From the NCBI RefSeq assembly GCF_040939455.1, contig NC_134104.1, positions 8,641,501 to 8,705,500 of the forward strand: DNA of 64,000 nucleotides, written 5' to 3'. This DNA is from Microcebus murinus (Eukaryota > Chordata > Mammalia > Primates > Cheirogaleidae). Positions 24,700-36,390 of the stretch are shown here, one piece after another (position 1 is the first letter of the stretch; every line of letters starts with the position of its first letter). Position numbers and translations under genes: made by a program. The notes under the pieces were generated by a model. The model saw only the letters and a list, made by a program, of their open reading frames with translations. It was not told where the DNA came from and did no database searches.

Positions 24700-27340
24700 A
24701 TTTCCTCAAAGTAAAACTGAACAGTGATAGGTGAGTAGGGGCTTGCAGTTCATGGCAATTGAGCTAAAACTATTTTGGGAGAATCCCAGAAGGAGGAAAA
24801 GATGTGGCAGGTAATTTTCTTGGGTGTGTGCCCATCTATCACCACAAAATGGGGGTGTTTGCTTTGTCCTAAAATACAAAGAAATTACTTGGACACAGTA
24901 ACTGGGTCTTGGCCCAAGATTCTCTTTCTTGCTTAAGAGACAGCGAAGAGAAAGACTAAAAAAAAGAGATGTTCTGTGATGAGACTTACAAGTACAGGCA
25001 GGCTACATCTCTCTGTGTGATTCCCAGTGCACCCCCACATGGAAGGGAGTGTTTATGAAGCTCTTATATCAGAGAGAATGGCCTGAAGAAAAGGGTAAAA
25101 ATATCTTCTGTCTCTTTAAAACATTCTCCACTCCTTTTTGAGTTCTAAAAGCCAGAACCCCAGTCTCAGGCCATGGTTGAGAGGGGCAGGGTAAGTCTTC
25201 TGTTATTTGTGGTACAGGAGATGGCCCAGCCTGGACCTGGTAGAGGGAGGTCCTAGGCAGAGGTCAGGAGATTGTTTTCAGGGGAGAAGGGATGATCAGA
25301 ATCATCAACTGTAGTTAAACAGCAATTGCCTGAAGCTGCATGGCCTCCCTTTAAAAGCTCTGTATTTCTGCTTGCTAGGAGGACGATGGCATTTGAGACA
25401 GGAGTCTCCATCCTCCTCCTTTGCTGGCAAAGTAATAAATTACTCTTTCCTTATCCTCAAAGTGCCTGTTTTTGTTCTTCTGACTTAGCCAGGAGGACAA
25501 ATTCTAAGCTTTCAGTAACACTCTTACTGTGTGGTAAGCTGTTTTATGTTACATAACCCCTATATTTGCTAGGGTGTTGACATTTAATTTTGTCCAAAGT
25601 CATAGTTAATAAGGAAACTATTTAGCATCTTCTGATGAGATACGTACCCATAAAACCAAGCTCAACTGAAAAGGAATTACTAAAGGTGTGTCAAGGTGTG
25701 GATGGCCAATTAGACCCTCCACCCACCTTCTTCACAGTGTGTTTGACCTGGATGTTTGTATTAGGGACTTTGATAGCTGAGAGAGCTGCCATCTCATCGT
25801 GACTCAGCTTTTCCCAAGCAAGAGCTGGTCGAAGTCCCTCTGCTTTGTCACCCTGAGTCCACTTTCTTTATCAAGTAAATTCAAAACCTGAGATCAGGAA
25901 GGCGGGTACCTTCTGTATGTTCCTTTCCTGTCCTGACTGATATTTTTTTCTTTGTCTCTAAAGATTATTTGAAACTTCATTTTAAAGGCATGGAATGTTC
26001 AAGTTTTCTATTTCTTCTTCAGTGAGCTTAGTGTTTTTCCAAAACGTTGGTACATTTTATCTAAGTTGTTAATTCCATTGATGTGAACTTGTTCATAATA
26101 CGCCCTTCTTATCCTTCATTATTCATAGGGATACCACTCCTCTCGTTCCTCACATTGGTAATTGGTGTCTTTCATATTGTTCCCCCTGATCTGTCTGGCT
26201 AGATTTTATTGATTTTTCATATGGAGCCAGTTTTTGGTTTCATTGATTTTCCTCTATGTTTTTTTCTGACTGTATTGATTTCTGATTTTTATTTCCTTTC
26301 TTCTGCCCACTTTTGTGTTCATTTGCTCATATTCTAGTTTCTTACCATGGAAGCTCTGGTTGTTGACTTGAGACAGTTCCTCTATTCTAATGTAGGTGTT
26401 GAATGATATAAATTTCCCTCTAAGTGCTACTTTAGCAGCATCCTACAAACATTGATACATTGCTTTCAATTTCATTTAGTTCAAAATACTTTCCTATTTA
26501 CATTTGGATATCTTTTGATGAAAGTGTTTAGAAGTATTTTTCTAGTTTCCAAGTATTTGGGGATTTTCTAGCTATCTTGCTACTATTGATTGCTAATATA
26601 ATTCCATGATAGTCAAAGAACATAGCTAGTATGCCTTAATTCCTTAGTTTTAAAAGCTGGGAGAGAGATATTAAAGCATGTCTTACTGCAAGGGTAATCT
26701 CAGGCAAGATTTGGTGAAGGAGAGAAAGGGAATAATGGCAAGAACAAAACACTGGAGAAGTGAACCTGGATGGATCCAGCACTCAGGTGGGGCGTGGCCT
26801 GGGAAGGAGCACAGCTCTTCTCTTGCAGCAGAAGGAGAGGCAGAGAGTGGAGGTCTAGTTGCAGGTGTGTTGAGTGCTTCTCTCTGAATGCACTTTTCTT
26901 TGAAGGGTGACAGATTTGAGGTCATGATCCAGAGGGACTAGCCTGGCTGATATGAGGAAAGAATGGCGATATTGCAGAGAAGGAAAGTCAATTTATTAGA
27001 GAAAAAGGCAGCATTGGCTAATAGAATATGTGGACCTTTTGTGATTGAGCTTGTAATATAAAACAGCAGTCAGCTTCCTGTGATCCCTCCCCCCAGCTGT
27101 CTAGCTACTGGTGCAGGCTGAGCATGGTGGGTAAGGACATGGGTTGGGGTTTGGGGAGGCTGCTACAACAGAGTGAAGGGTGTTTGCAAGGGGAGAGTTG
27201 TAGCACAGGGCTATGGCCCTGTTCGCTCTTTGAGATATTTTGCCTCTCTTTCTACATTTTAGGTAACTGATAGGGATGCAAATGCTGCCCTGTCTAGTGC
27301 TTATGGGACTTCCTCCCTTCCGTGGAAACACCAGTTTTGT
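24700..27340. repeat. Diverged copy of the CBR 5' flank
   Basis: Aligns in order with 2150-3960 (for example GAAATTACTTGGACACAGTA at about 24890, GACTCAGCTTTTCCCAAGCA at about 25800, and the L1 fragment at 26050-26640). Its distal part, 26.58-27.34 kb, is much closer to 60.6-61.37 kb. No gene seen; the short frames are not shared among copies. Confidence 0.7.
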
Positions 27341-27866
27341 GGATATTTGCAATTTAGCTGAACATTTATTTTTTTCCGACATAAATCTGTGCCCTTTTAG
27401 CTTTTCCTTTGAACCAGTTATAGCATCCACCTAGTTGCCGCATATCATATGAATAAAATACATTTTCATCTCAACATTATTTTTATATCTGTATGACAGA
27501 CATGATTTCACCTTTTCCTGAAAATTTCCATTTAGTACCATGTCCCAATCTCCCACCATAAAAAAAAAAAAAAAGCCTTAGCAATACAGCAGGAAACCCT
27601 TGTGTGCCTCCCTCCTGTAATCCAGAGGTAATGCAGTCCTTGAATTTGGAATCATGCTTTCTTTAAATGTCTTTAAGTTAGGTGTTATTTTTAAGGTACC
27701 AAAGGAAAAATATCTTTGAAATTCAAGTATACATTTCCAAACAGGCACTTGAGATACCACAGTCTTGAGCTAGACATTGTTGTTGCTCTGGTGTCTGATT
27801 ACAAAAACACAATAACTAGGAGGAAGTGAACAGCTCTGTTGAAGGGCTAAACTTGTATAGTTAACC

Positions 27867-27923
27867 TCATCCTTGCTTTAATGGGCAATCCTAAAGGCCC
27901 CATCCTTGCTTTAATGGGCAATC
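27867..27923. repeat. Local direct repeat
   Basis: CATCCTTGCTTTAATGGGCA then ATC occurs twice, about 33 bp apart. The other units have one copy of this segment. Confidence 0.8.
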
Positions 27924-28830
27924 ACGTTTCATTTCTCTAAGCCTGAAAATCATGGGAAGAGTGAAGAATCATGAGGGTTGGGGTCTTGTGCAACCTGTAG
28001 CGATTCCATGGGAGGGACAGAAAGGCGTGGGCACTTACTGATGCCCACTGGAGCCCAGCTGGGTGTTGGGTGGTGAACACGTGTTCCTCATCGCCACAGG
28101 GGACAGGGTCAGACTGCTTATAGGAACTCATGACAGCAGGCACCATTTGAAATACTACCTCAATACACACAGTCCTCTATTATCTCCATTTGACAGTGCA
28201 GGAAACTGAGGCACAGTAAGATGCAGTGATGTTGCCTGAGTTCATGAGCTAAGGTGACAGAGCTTGGAACTTCTCCCTCAAGCTTTGAAAGCTTTCAACA
28301 AACAGAAAAGTGGAAAGAACAATAAAATAGACACCCATACATCCATCAGGTCACAATAATTGTTAATATTGTTATATTTCACTTATCTGTTCATCTCTCT
28401 GTGTATACTTTACTAAGGTATGTTAATGTTGTGGACCTCATGTCACTTCATGCCTACATGAATATCATATTTACATCAAGGAGATTTAACAGTTCTCTCG
28501 TCTCAGTCTTTCATGTCTCATGTTTCATACAATCACCCATTCACATTTCACACACTGCTGTTGGTTGTTTTTCTGCAATGACTTTGGCTCCTTAAAGAGA
28601 CCAAGTCAGCTGCCTTTCCCTCTGTGGTCCTGTCCACGTCTCCCTAAAGCCCAAGGGGCAAGTCCAGCTGTGCTCGTGGTGGACACGTTGTCTGCTTTCC
28701 TGTTACCCAGTGGCAGAGGTGAGCACTTGAAACAGACTCTGTGCCTCACACAGCGGAGGACATTCACTGTCGGGCTCCTTCTTTACTCTCTGGGTTTGCT
28801 GACCCCAAGTTAATCTGTTCCTTCCCTTAA

Positions 28831-29178
28831 CCACTTCAGTACGGTGCTCACTGGCCATGAAACCTCGCCCACAGCCGGCACTCATAGTCCGAACGATAGT
28901 TTGTGCTGTGCATAGACGACGAATCCATTTTGCTCTTGTGTGATGAGGAAAGCTTTAAAGCACTGAAAGTTTGTTTTACTTTACAGGCAGCTTTACTTGT
29001 AATGTAAATCAGAATAGCTAACATATACATATATGTTTTCATTACGTTATTTTTTAATGTTCACAATTATATTTCGATACATGAAAAATTAGAAAAGTCA
29101 TATCAAGGCTATCGGCAAAAGTCGCTGTGTGCGTTCATCTGTGGCTATCGACTGTAGTCAGTGCTGGTACCGAAGTGG
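28831..29178. mobile_element. piggyBac-like MITE (TTAA target duplication)
   Basis: A 348-bp element with inverted ends CCACTTCAGTAC ... GTACCGAAGTGG (11 of 12 complementary) between TTAA copies at 28827-28830 and 29179-29182. The paralogue near copy B holds the empty site CCCTTAAACTAAC, with a single TTAA at 50432-50435. TTAA duplication is diagnostic of piggyBac-type transposition. There is no transposase frame, so the element is non-autonomous. Recent piggyBac families are documented in the gray mouse lemur; which family this belongs to needs a library comparison. Confidence 0.85.
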
Positions 29179-29268
29179 TTAAACTAACTTTTAGGTTGAC
29201 TACACATGTGAGAAAGCGCTAGATCAGTAGGTTAACAATCTGCACACATGGACATTTATAAAGAACCA

Positions 29269-29274
29269 TTTATT
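29269..29274 (-). terminator. CBR1: Poly(A) signal of CBR1 copy A
   Basis: AATAAA on the minus strand, about 270 nt past the stop codon. Conserved at 38001-38006 (chimera), 50522-50527 (copy B) and 62809-62814 (copy C). Confidence 0.7.
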
Positions 29275-29542
29275 CATCTATTGGTTTTCATTCATTATAT
29301 TCAGCAATCACATGTTTTCCTCTCCCTACATCACAAAGGAAATTACAAAAGCCTTTGTAGAATTAGTACTCAATTGTGTGAGTAGCCTACTCCATTCATA
29401 GTATATTAGTGAATACCTGGTAGGGATGTTTTGATGTGATTTTTTTTGATTGGATAGGAATATTTTTGACATTGTAAATTTCCTTTGGGTCAAATCAGGA
29501 TAGGGTACAAAACGGGTCCACAGATGGAGCAGGGAGTCCAGC

Positions 29543-32365
29543 TCACCACTGCTGAACTTTCTTCTCTGATACGAACTGTCCATGAGGCCCCTCAGCATCC
29601 GGGGGCAAAAGGGCCAAGTACACCGGGGTCTCTGCTCCTTCTTCTGGACTTTTCGGGGCTTTGGGTCCTGCCATGTCGGTTCTAACCCAGCCTGGGCAGC
29701 AGGCATTCAGGAGGATTTTGTCTCCTTTCCTCTGCTCACTGAGTTTCCTGGCCTGGATTCTTGACAGGACTGTGACGCCAATCTTTGAAACTCCATATGC
29801 GGTGTTGGGCCAGCCCTCTTTCTGGTGCACTCCCTTCTTGGTGTCTTCCACAAACTTGTTCATGAGCCCCACCAGCTCCTCCTCCGTGATGGTCTCGCTG
29901 CGGAACTTCTCCTGCAGCTCTGGGCTGCAGTTTTTAAGGGTCATGAGACTCATCATGCTAGACACATTCACCACTCTCCCTAAAATACACCACAAATCAT
30001 AATGTAGAAAGGCATAATGATTTTAATCATTAGGCAACATACTTTAATTTTTCTAAACATGGCTGCTTCATTTCACAACTACAAAGACGTAAGAATGCAT
30101 GGTATATTTATATACCATGGAATATTACTCCACAATCAAAAGGAATGAAATAATGTCTTCTTTAGGAACTTGGATGGAATAGGAGGCCATTATTCAAAAT
30201 GAAGTAACCCAGGAAAAAAGAACCAAATACAATATGTTCTCACTTATAAGTAAGAGCTAAGCAATGGGTATGCATGGTCATGCACAGTGACTTAGTGGAT
30301 ATGGGAGACTCTGAAGGGGGGTTAATGGGGATTGTGAGATGGAAAATAACTCATTGGGTGCAATATACACTAGTCAGGTTAATGATATATTATAAGCCTT
30401 GACTCTTCCACTGTGCATGGGCCATGTAATAAAAACGACTATTATTCCCTAAATCTACGTTTTTTGTTTTTTTTTAAGTGGCTACATGTCTCAATTGCTG
30501 TGTATTTTATGGGTGGGTTCATCTCCCATTCAATTACTTGGGGTGAGCACTACAGCACTTTACAGTGCAACACAAATGGCGGTCATGCCGATGATAGGGA
30601 GCACGATGAAGGGGAGTTAACCTGAGCCTGGGGCTAGGCAGCGGCAGATTCTGCACATCCCTATAAACTATGCTATGGGCTTGGACTTTGTTCTAGAAGG
30701 ATCTGTGGGAGGGTAGTGACACAGCATGCAGGATCCTGGGGAAGGAAAAGAGCCAAGAAAGGAGAGGCCCTAGAAGGATCTGCCATTGTCCAGGATGACA
30801 GCTGAGGGCCTGTTGTAGAGCTGGCATGAGGTGGATTCAGGACAAACTCCGTGGGCACAACTGCTAGGCCCTGGTCAGTGATGATATGGGGGCAGAGCCT
30901 GTGACCTGCAGGATCCAGTGGGTGGACACTGGGGTCAGTGGCCAAGATGATTTAGGGAGAAGGATGAGCACCCTCTGGAAATGTGTGTTTTATTATAGAG
31001 TGGGAGGAGGCCACTCTGGGAGTGTTCTAGGCAGGTGACACATTTTAGAAGGGCTTGCTGGATTGGTGGCAGTGAAGGCTCCACCAGCCTGAATAAGATC
31101 AGTCTGATGGAGCAGAGAAAGGGTGAGGGTGACATCCTACTGCACTGCAGCGTGTGAGGGGCACAGAGCAAATAAACAGCCTCTCTGAGGAGACACTGGG
31201 CTGAGACCTGAAGGATAAGAAGAGCCAGGTGAGCAAAGACCAGCGGGACAGAGAGCACCCAGAGCCACCAGAGAAGTGAGGACAAAGTCCTGCAGGAAAA
31301 CTGTGCCTGGCAGGCTGGAGATAAAGCAGGGAGGCAGGTGCACCCGCAGCACGGGGAGTCAGCAGGGCCGGGTCCGGGGCACAGACAGGGTGAGCTGTTC
31401 CCACCACACTCACCTTGGGGTTTTATCAGAGGGAGTAACTCTGTGCAGACATCTCTGGTAGCAAAAAAGTTTGTTTTCATGGTCACTTCTGCTTGAATAT
31501 GGAAGGGTGTGGTATCAGCATCTTTTAGGGCAGAAGAGAGCAGAGTTAAAGGACAGTAGCCATGGGGTGACATTTCATAGAATGATTAAAAAAAAAAAGT
31601 GCCTGTGAATCCTTGCGATTTGCACCACTAGAGTCTGCCTCTAGTTACAGTGTTGTGCCCGTTTCACCCCTTGGTTTGATAACCTTCCATATAGTATTTT
31701 TGAATGATGATACCACTGGGGGAAGGTGGATGAAGGGTTCATACACTGGGTCACAGTGTATCCTTTTGCAATTTCTTGTTTATTTGAAAATCAGTTAAAA
31801 CTTCATCCAACTTCCTGAAAGTTTAATGTCAGCAAAACGTTGGAAAACCTGGGAAAGATCCCCAGGAGTCCCTCAGCCAAGGAATCACCAAGTTCCCTTT
31901 GGCTGGCAGTCCCTGCCTCTCCCTGAGAACTCTGGCTCTCTGGGCAGCTCCCCACCCTCCCTCTGCTCCTGGGAGCCTGTTCAGTCCCTCCAGGCGTAAA
32001 GGGGTCCCAGGGATTCTCCCACCGGCAGGAGTCTCTCCCGGAGGCCACCTCCCCTCTGAGCACACCAACCCCTTACTTTTGAAGGCGATGCCCGCGTTGT
32101 TGACCAGCACGTCCAGGCCCCCGTACTCCTTGCGCAGGAAGTCGCGCAGGGCGCGGATGCTCTGCAGGTCGTCGATGTCCAGCTGGTGGAAGCGCGGGCT
32201 CAGGCCCTCGGCCTGCAGCTGCTGCACGGCCGCCTGGCCCCGCGCCGCGTCCCGCGCCGTGAGCACCACGTCCCCGGAGAACTGACGGCACAGGTCGCGC
32301 GCGATGGCGAAGCCGATGCCCTTGTTGGCGCCGGTCACCAGCGCCACGCGGCTGCAGGACGACAT
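29543..32365 (-). CDS. CBR1: CBR1 copy A, carbonyl reductase [NADPH] 1, intact
   Basis: Three exons: 32077-32365 (289 bp), 31414-31521 (108 bp) and 29543-29979 (437 bp), 834 bp in all, giving 277 residues plus stop, the normal CBR1 length. Donors are GTAAGG and GTGAGT; acceptors are CTAAAAG and ATTTTAG. CBR1 is a cytosolic monomeric SDR that reduces quinones, prostaglandins, steroids and xenobiotic carbonyls with NADPH. Visible motifs: TGANKGIG at 11-18, NNAG at about 90-93, the catalytic tetrad Asn114 (MKTN), Ser140 (NVSS), Tyr194 and Lys198 (YGVSK), then CCPGWVRTDM. The last residues are KKVQQW. Oddities: residues after the active-site Ser read MMSLMTLKN where copies B and C have -ALKN; the exon 1/2 junction codon is Asn (AAT) where human CBR1 has Val; and PKAPKS occurs for the usual PKATKS. 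No disabling change was seen. Introns are 555 bp and 1,434 bp. Confidence 0.93.
30080..30475 (+). mobile_element. L1 3'-end fragment in intron 2 of copy A
   Basis: GGAATATTACTCCACAATCA, GGAACTTGGATGGAATAGGA and AATGGGTATGCATGGTCATG are L1 ORF2-end/3' UTR landmarks. Orthologous insertions lie in intron 2 of the chimera (about 39.08-39.47 kb), copy B (52.4-52.8 kb) and copy C (63.89 kb to the window end), so it predates the array. Confidence 0.85.
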
Positions 32366-32560
32366 GGCTGAGTGGGGCGCGCGGGGCACTTGCGTGGAGA
32401 AGGGATCACGCCGAGGTGCTGGAGCAGCCCGGCGCGTAGGAGCGTGTGTGCGAGCGTGGAGGGTGCCAGGTGCGCTTAAGTAGGAAAAGCACCAGGAACC
32501 CTGGGCTGGCGCACAGGTGCAGGACCCGCCCCGTTAGGGCGGGGCTTGTGGGACCTCCCT
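32077..32560. promoter_or_regulatory. CBR1: CpG island and GC-box promoter of CBR1 copy A
   Basis: A CpG-dense region over exon 1. Two Sp1-type GC boxes in inverted arrangement, CCCGCCCC (32525-32532) and GGGCGGGG (32537-32544), lie 160-180 bp 5' of the ATG. This fits the known GC-rich, housekeeping-like CBR1 promoter. Copy B keeps only the first box (CCGCCCC at 54874-54880). Confidence 0.65.
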
Positions 32561-33554
32561 GAACCTCCCTGGATCAGAGGATGCCCAACAGAGCCCTGTG
32601 TCAGGGCTTTGCAAAACCAAAGGCAGAAGACCATAGCTAATCAGTGCCCCTGGCTGGCTGCCTGACAGTGATAAAGCATTTCTGTTGCCCACGTGACTAT
32701 ATCTGAACTCACCCCTAATCCCTGGTTCTCTGGTTTCTAAGGGTTTTTCTTTGTGTTCCTGCAACCATTCAACCATGCATAGTTGTGCTTGAAGAAATGT
32801 GGCATTTGTATGGACTTTTGTTTGTTTCTGATGTGCTAAAAAAATATGGCTGGAACTAAAGTCTTTGGAACTAGAGTTGTGGAACAATAAGGAAGGAAAT
32901 GACAGGCTGATTTCTCCCCTTAGTACATGAAAGCAAAGCTGCCAGCTAGTCCTTGGCCAGGTTTTCCAAAAACGTGGGAAACATTCATTAACTCATCACA
33001 GGGTTACCTCTCTGGACACTTGTGGGGCCATTGTCTTATCTGTATCTGGGTCCTACCGTGTACAGGTGACAGAGGGCTTCCCCGACCTATTTTACATTCA
33101 AAATTACACATGAGGGTGTATCCTCTATACCCATTTGACAATGAAGAAATGGATCCAGCCTCAGAAATTTTTAAATTAGTTCAGTGATGGGAAATGAGTT
33201 TTCTTCCTTACTATTTAGAACAAGAGAGGAGAGGACTATAAGGTCAAGTTTCATTTCTGAGTTGTCTCTAGGTGTCCAGTAGCCACAGTGGCCATTTAAA
33301 TGCAAATTTAAATCAATCAAAATTAATGCATTTAAAGTTTCAGTTCTTTAGTTCCACCAGGCATCTTTCAGGTGCTCACTGTTCACATGTGTTAGTGGTC
33401 ACGGTATTGGACAGTGCAGATACAGGATATTGCAGATACATCATTGCAGGAAGTCCTCTTGGGCACCATGAGTTTAAATAGAATCCAATTATGTTGCAAT
33501 TTCAAGGTAGGTTTCCAATCAGTTGCTTTAAAAAGTTAATGATCAGAGAAAGTA
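32561..33554. repeat. 5' flank of copy A, duplicated 5' of copy B
   Basis: 32.88-33.54 kb matches 55.16-55.81 kb closely (for example GCCAGGTTTTCCAAAAACGT against GCCAGGTTTTCCAATAACGT). No gene. Confidence 0.75.
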
Positions 33555-34180
33555 CTTTGCTTATCTTCAACCGTAATTTTTATTGAGATAATTGTGGATT
33601 CGCATGCAGTTAGTTATAAGAAATAGTAGAGATTCCTTCCTTACACTTCACCCCGTTTCCCTGAATGGTAATATTTTGCAAAACTATATTATAATAGTGC
33701 AAATAGGATACTGACAACAAAACAATCCACAAATAATATTCAAATTTTATCATTTTTATTTGTACTTCTTTGTGTATTTGTTCTATAAAATTTTATTGCC
33801 CATACAGCTTTGTGTATCCACCACTACAGTCAAGATAAGGGCATTTCCATCATCACAAGGGTCCCTCCTGCTGCTCTTTCATTAGCATACATACCTGTCT
33901 CTTGCTGCCTAACCCAACTCCATCTCCTGGCAACCACTAACATATTCCCCATTTCTACAAATTTGTTGTTTCAAAAATGTTGCACAGATGGAGTCACATA
34001 GTATATAACACTTTATTCCCCCATTCGGGATAATAAAGACCTCCAAGTTGGATTTTCTTCTTTATCCCAGTGTGTTTTGGTGTGTAACTCGTTGGCCTCT
34101 CTCTACATCACTAGCTACTTTCTTCCATAGCTGGGTTGAGCCAGTGTTAGAAGGAGGTGGGATGGATTAAACTAAGTGAG
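33555..34180. mobile_element. Ancient L1-type segment, missing from the copy B unit
   Basis: TTTTTATTGAGATAATTGTG, CCACCACTACAGTCAAGATA and GGCAACCACTAACATATTCC are old L1 landmarks. The copy B unit runs straight from ATTTTCAACTGT to ACAGGGAACTTTGG (about 55845), so about 0.6 kb differs between units. Confidence 0.6.
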
Positions 34181-34499
34181 AGAGCCACTCATCCACAGGT
34201 GTATAGGGAACTTTGGACAGGGTGAGGTTTCTTCAAGTTCAAAAGGCAAATCATAACAAGGCCATGAATCATGATTTTCACTTTCAATTATATGTCCTTT
34301 TATTACTGCTACCAACACAAGAATTGACAAATCCATTGGGCAAGATGCTCCAGGAAAGGTAACATATAAAATATCGTGTATTAATAAGAATTTAGTATAT
34401 GATAAATGTAACATTAACAATTAATTGAGGAAAGAATTCTTCCAGAATTGGCACCGAAGAAAGGGCATAATAACTGGAAAGAAAATAAAACTCTTATGT

Positions 34500-34790
34500 C
34501 AGTCATGGTGGCACATGCCTATTATCCCAGCACTTTGAAAGGCCTTAGTGGGAGTATCACTTGAGGCCAGGAGTTGGAGACTAGCCTTAGAAATATAGGG
34601 AGATCACGTCTGCATAAAAATTTTGTAAAAAAACTAACTGGGCATGGTGGCACCTGCCTGTAGTCCATGCTACTGGGAGGCTGAGGCAGGAGGAATGCTT
34701 GAGTCCAGGAATTTGAGGTTACAGTGAGCCATGATTGAGCCATTGGGGCCATTGTACTCCCGCCTGGGTGACAAACGGAGACTCTATCTC
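34500..34790 (+). mobile_element. Alu, shared by both long units
   Basis: GGTGGCACATGCCTATTATC, TGAGGCAGGAGGAATGCTTG and a CCGCCTGGGTGACAAACGGA end. The counterpart is at about 56145-56440, so it predates the unit duplication. Confidence 0.8.
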
Positions 34791-34849
34791 AAGGAAAAAA
34801 TGAAAACCAAAACCAAAACTAATCAAAAAAGGTTATGACATACACGAAA

Positions 34850-35013
34850 TAATTTTTTCTTTTTTTTGAGACTTGGTTTCGCTGTGTGTCCTGGGTTAGA
34901 ATGCAGTGACATCATCATAGATCACCTCAGCCTCAAACTCTTGAGCTCAATTGATCCTCCTGGCTCAGCTTTCCCAGTAGCTGGGACTACAGGCGTGAGC
35001 CACCACACCCAGA
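34850..35013 (-). mobile_element. Hybrid Alu left by Alu-Alu deletion
   Basis: Its start (ACTTGGTTTCGCTGTGTGTC, GAGCTCAATTGATCCTCCTG) matches the Alu at 56482-56675. Its end (GAGCCACCACACCCAGACCA then GTTCCT) matches the end and flank of a different Alu at 57385-57535. Confidence 0.65.
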
Positions 35014-36390
35014 CCAGTTCCTGCTATTAGTAACATCTAACTACCGTGGTACATTTGTCACAACTAAAAACCAATTGGAACACTATTATTAACTAACCTC
35101 CATACTATATTCAGAATCCACTAGCTTTTCCCCTAATATCCATTTCTAGTCCAGGATCCCCTCCAGAATGGTACATTAGGTTTAGTTGTCAAGTCTCTCT
35201 ACTTTCCTCTGGGTCGTGACAGGTTGTTGCATTGGTGAATGCAGGTTTAGCTGCTCATATCCTGAGAACCAGACATGAGGGGTGAGTGCTGGTGACAGAG
35301 AGGGGGTTTATCCAAGTGCCAAAAGGCAGAGGAGACAGTGGACTATTGTCTCCGAGGCCATCTCGTCTCTTCTGCTTACTAGCAGCTTATAAAGCAAGGG
35401 GTACAGTGGGTTGGTGGCAGACAGCAAGCGTTGTGGTCCTCATCATGACTTGCTGGCCAGTTATCAGCAAACACTAGGTGGTCTGGTGGGTCTTGTCCTC
35501 AGCAGTCTATGGTTGGCCTATTCCGGACTCATGGTTTGTTTTTCCTCAAGGTGGTTTTTCTAATCTGTGCCCACAGCTGCGTAAGCAGGGGGGAAGTTAA
35601 TTAAACTTTGAAAACAGAAAAAGTAGAGAGCGTGCTGGAATCAAGACCACTTCCCCTTAGCCAGCCTGGCCTTATAGACTGAGTGGCCCTTGGGTTATGC
35701 TTACAAAATGAGTCCCCACTGTCCAGATCAAGAATGGAAACACAGATACAAACAGCTACAAAGTGAGAAACTTTGCCTTCTAGGGCCACATGGTGCAGGC
35801 TGCATCCCAACCATAAAGAATTTCCTGCTTCCCAAAGACTTAAATGATACTTACAGAGAGGATATCAAGCTACATGGTGACAGAGCTTTCTGGGTATAGT
35901 TGTTCTGGGGTTTATATGAACAAATGTATATAAGGTATTTATTGGCCACCTTAGATAAATTACTGAAGTGACTCCAAGAAATATTGCTATACAACAAAAG
36001 TCTCTAAATTCCTTAGCTTAAATAGTTAACAATACTTATGTTTCATATAACAAATTGCATAAGTTGGAAGCCAAATCCAAGATTACAATAGCTCAATGGT
36101 TATAGATAAGTTAGTTAATTTTGTAACCTTGCCTTTGGCTTTTGTATGTAGTCGCCAAAAAGGTTTTAAAGGTTGATGAGCACCTGTCCATCTCCATTCC
36201 AGTGTGGCCTAGAATGTTTAGTTGGCTGTAAGCCTTTTGCCTCTAAGTCCTTTGGATACAAGGGTCCCATTGAGGTCCTAGATGGACCCAGGGCAGGTAG
36301 CCACTCTACCCAGGCAACGATGGGACAAAGTAAAAGTTTGACCATTGATGCACTCTCTGGCATATCTTACCCAAATGGGGGGGATTGTGA
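35014..36390. repeat. Unnamed duplicated block
   Basis: Matches 57.53-59.5 kb apart from a 618-bp LTR present only there. Possibly endogenous-retrovirus related because it abuts an LTR-like segment, but no retroviral frame is visible. Confidence 0.55.

Larger units (their letters stand above)
27341..29268. repeat. 3' flank of CBR1 copy A, shared with copies B and C
   Basis: Aligns with 49.01-50.52 kb and 61.37-62.81 kb. It includes an antisense MIR at about 28175-28280 (CATTTGACAGTGCAGGAAAC TGAGG). A 348-bp TTAA-flanked element at 28831-29178 is unique to this unit. No gene. Confidence 0.75.

Noticed and set aside
30935..31573. 212-codon frame through exon 2 of copy A
   Set aside because: It reads exon 2 and runs into intron sequence; splice signals GTGAGT and CTAAAAG bound the real 108-bp exon.
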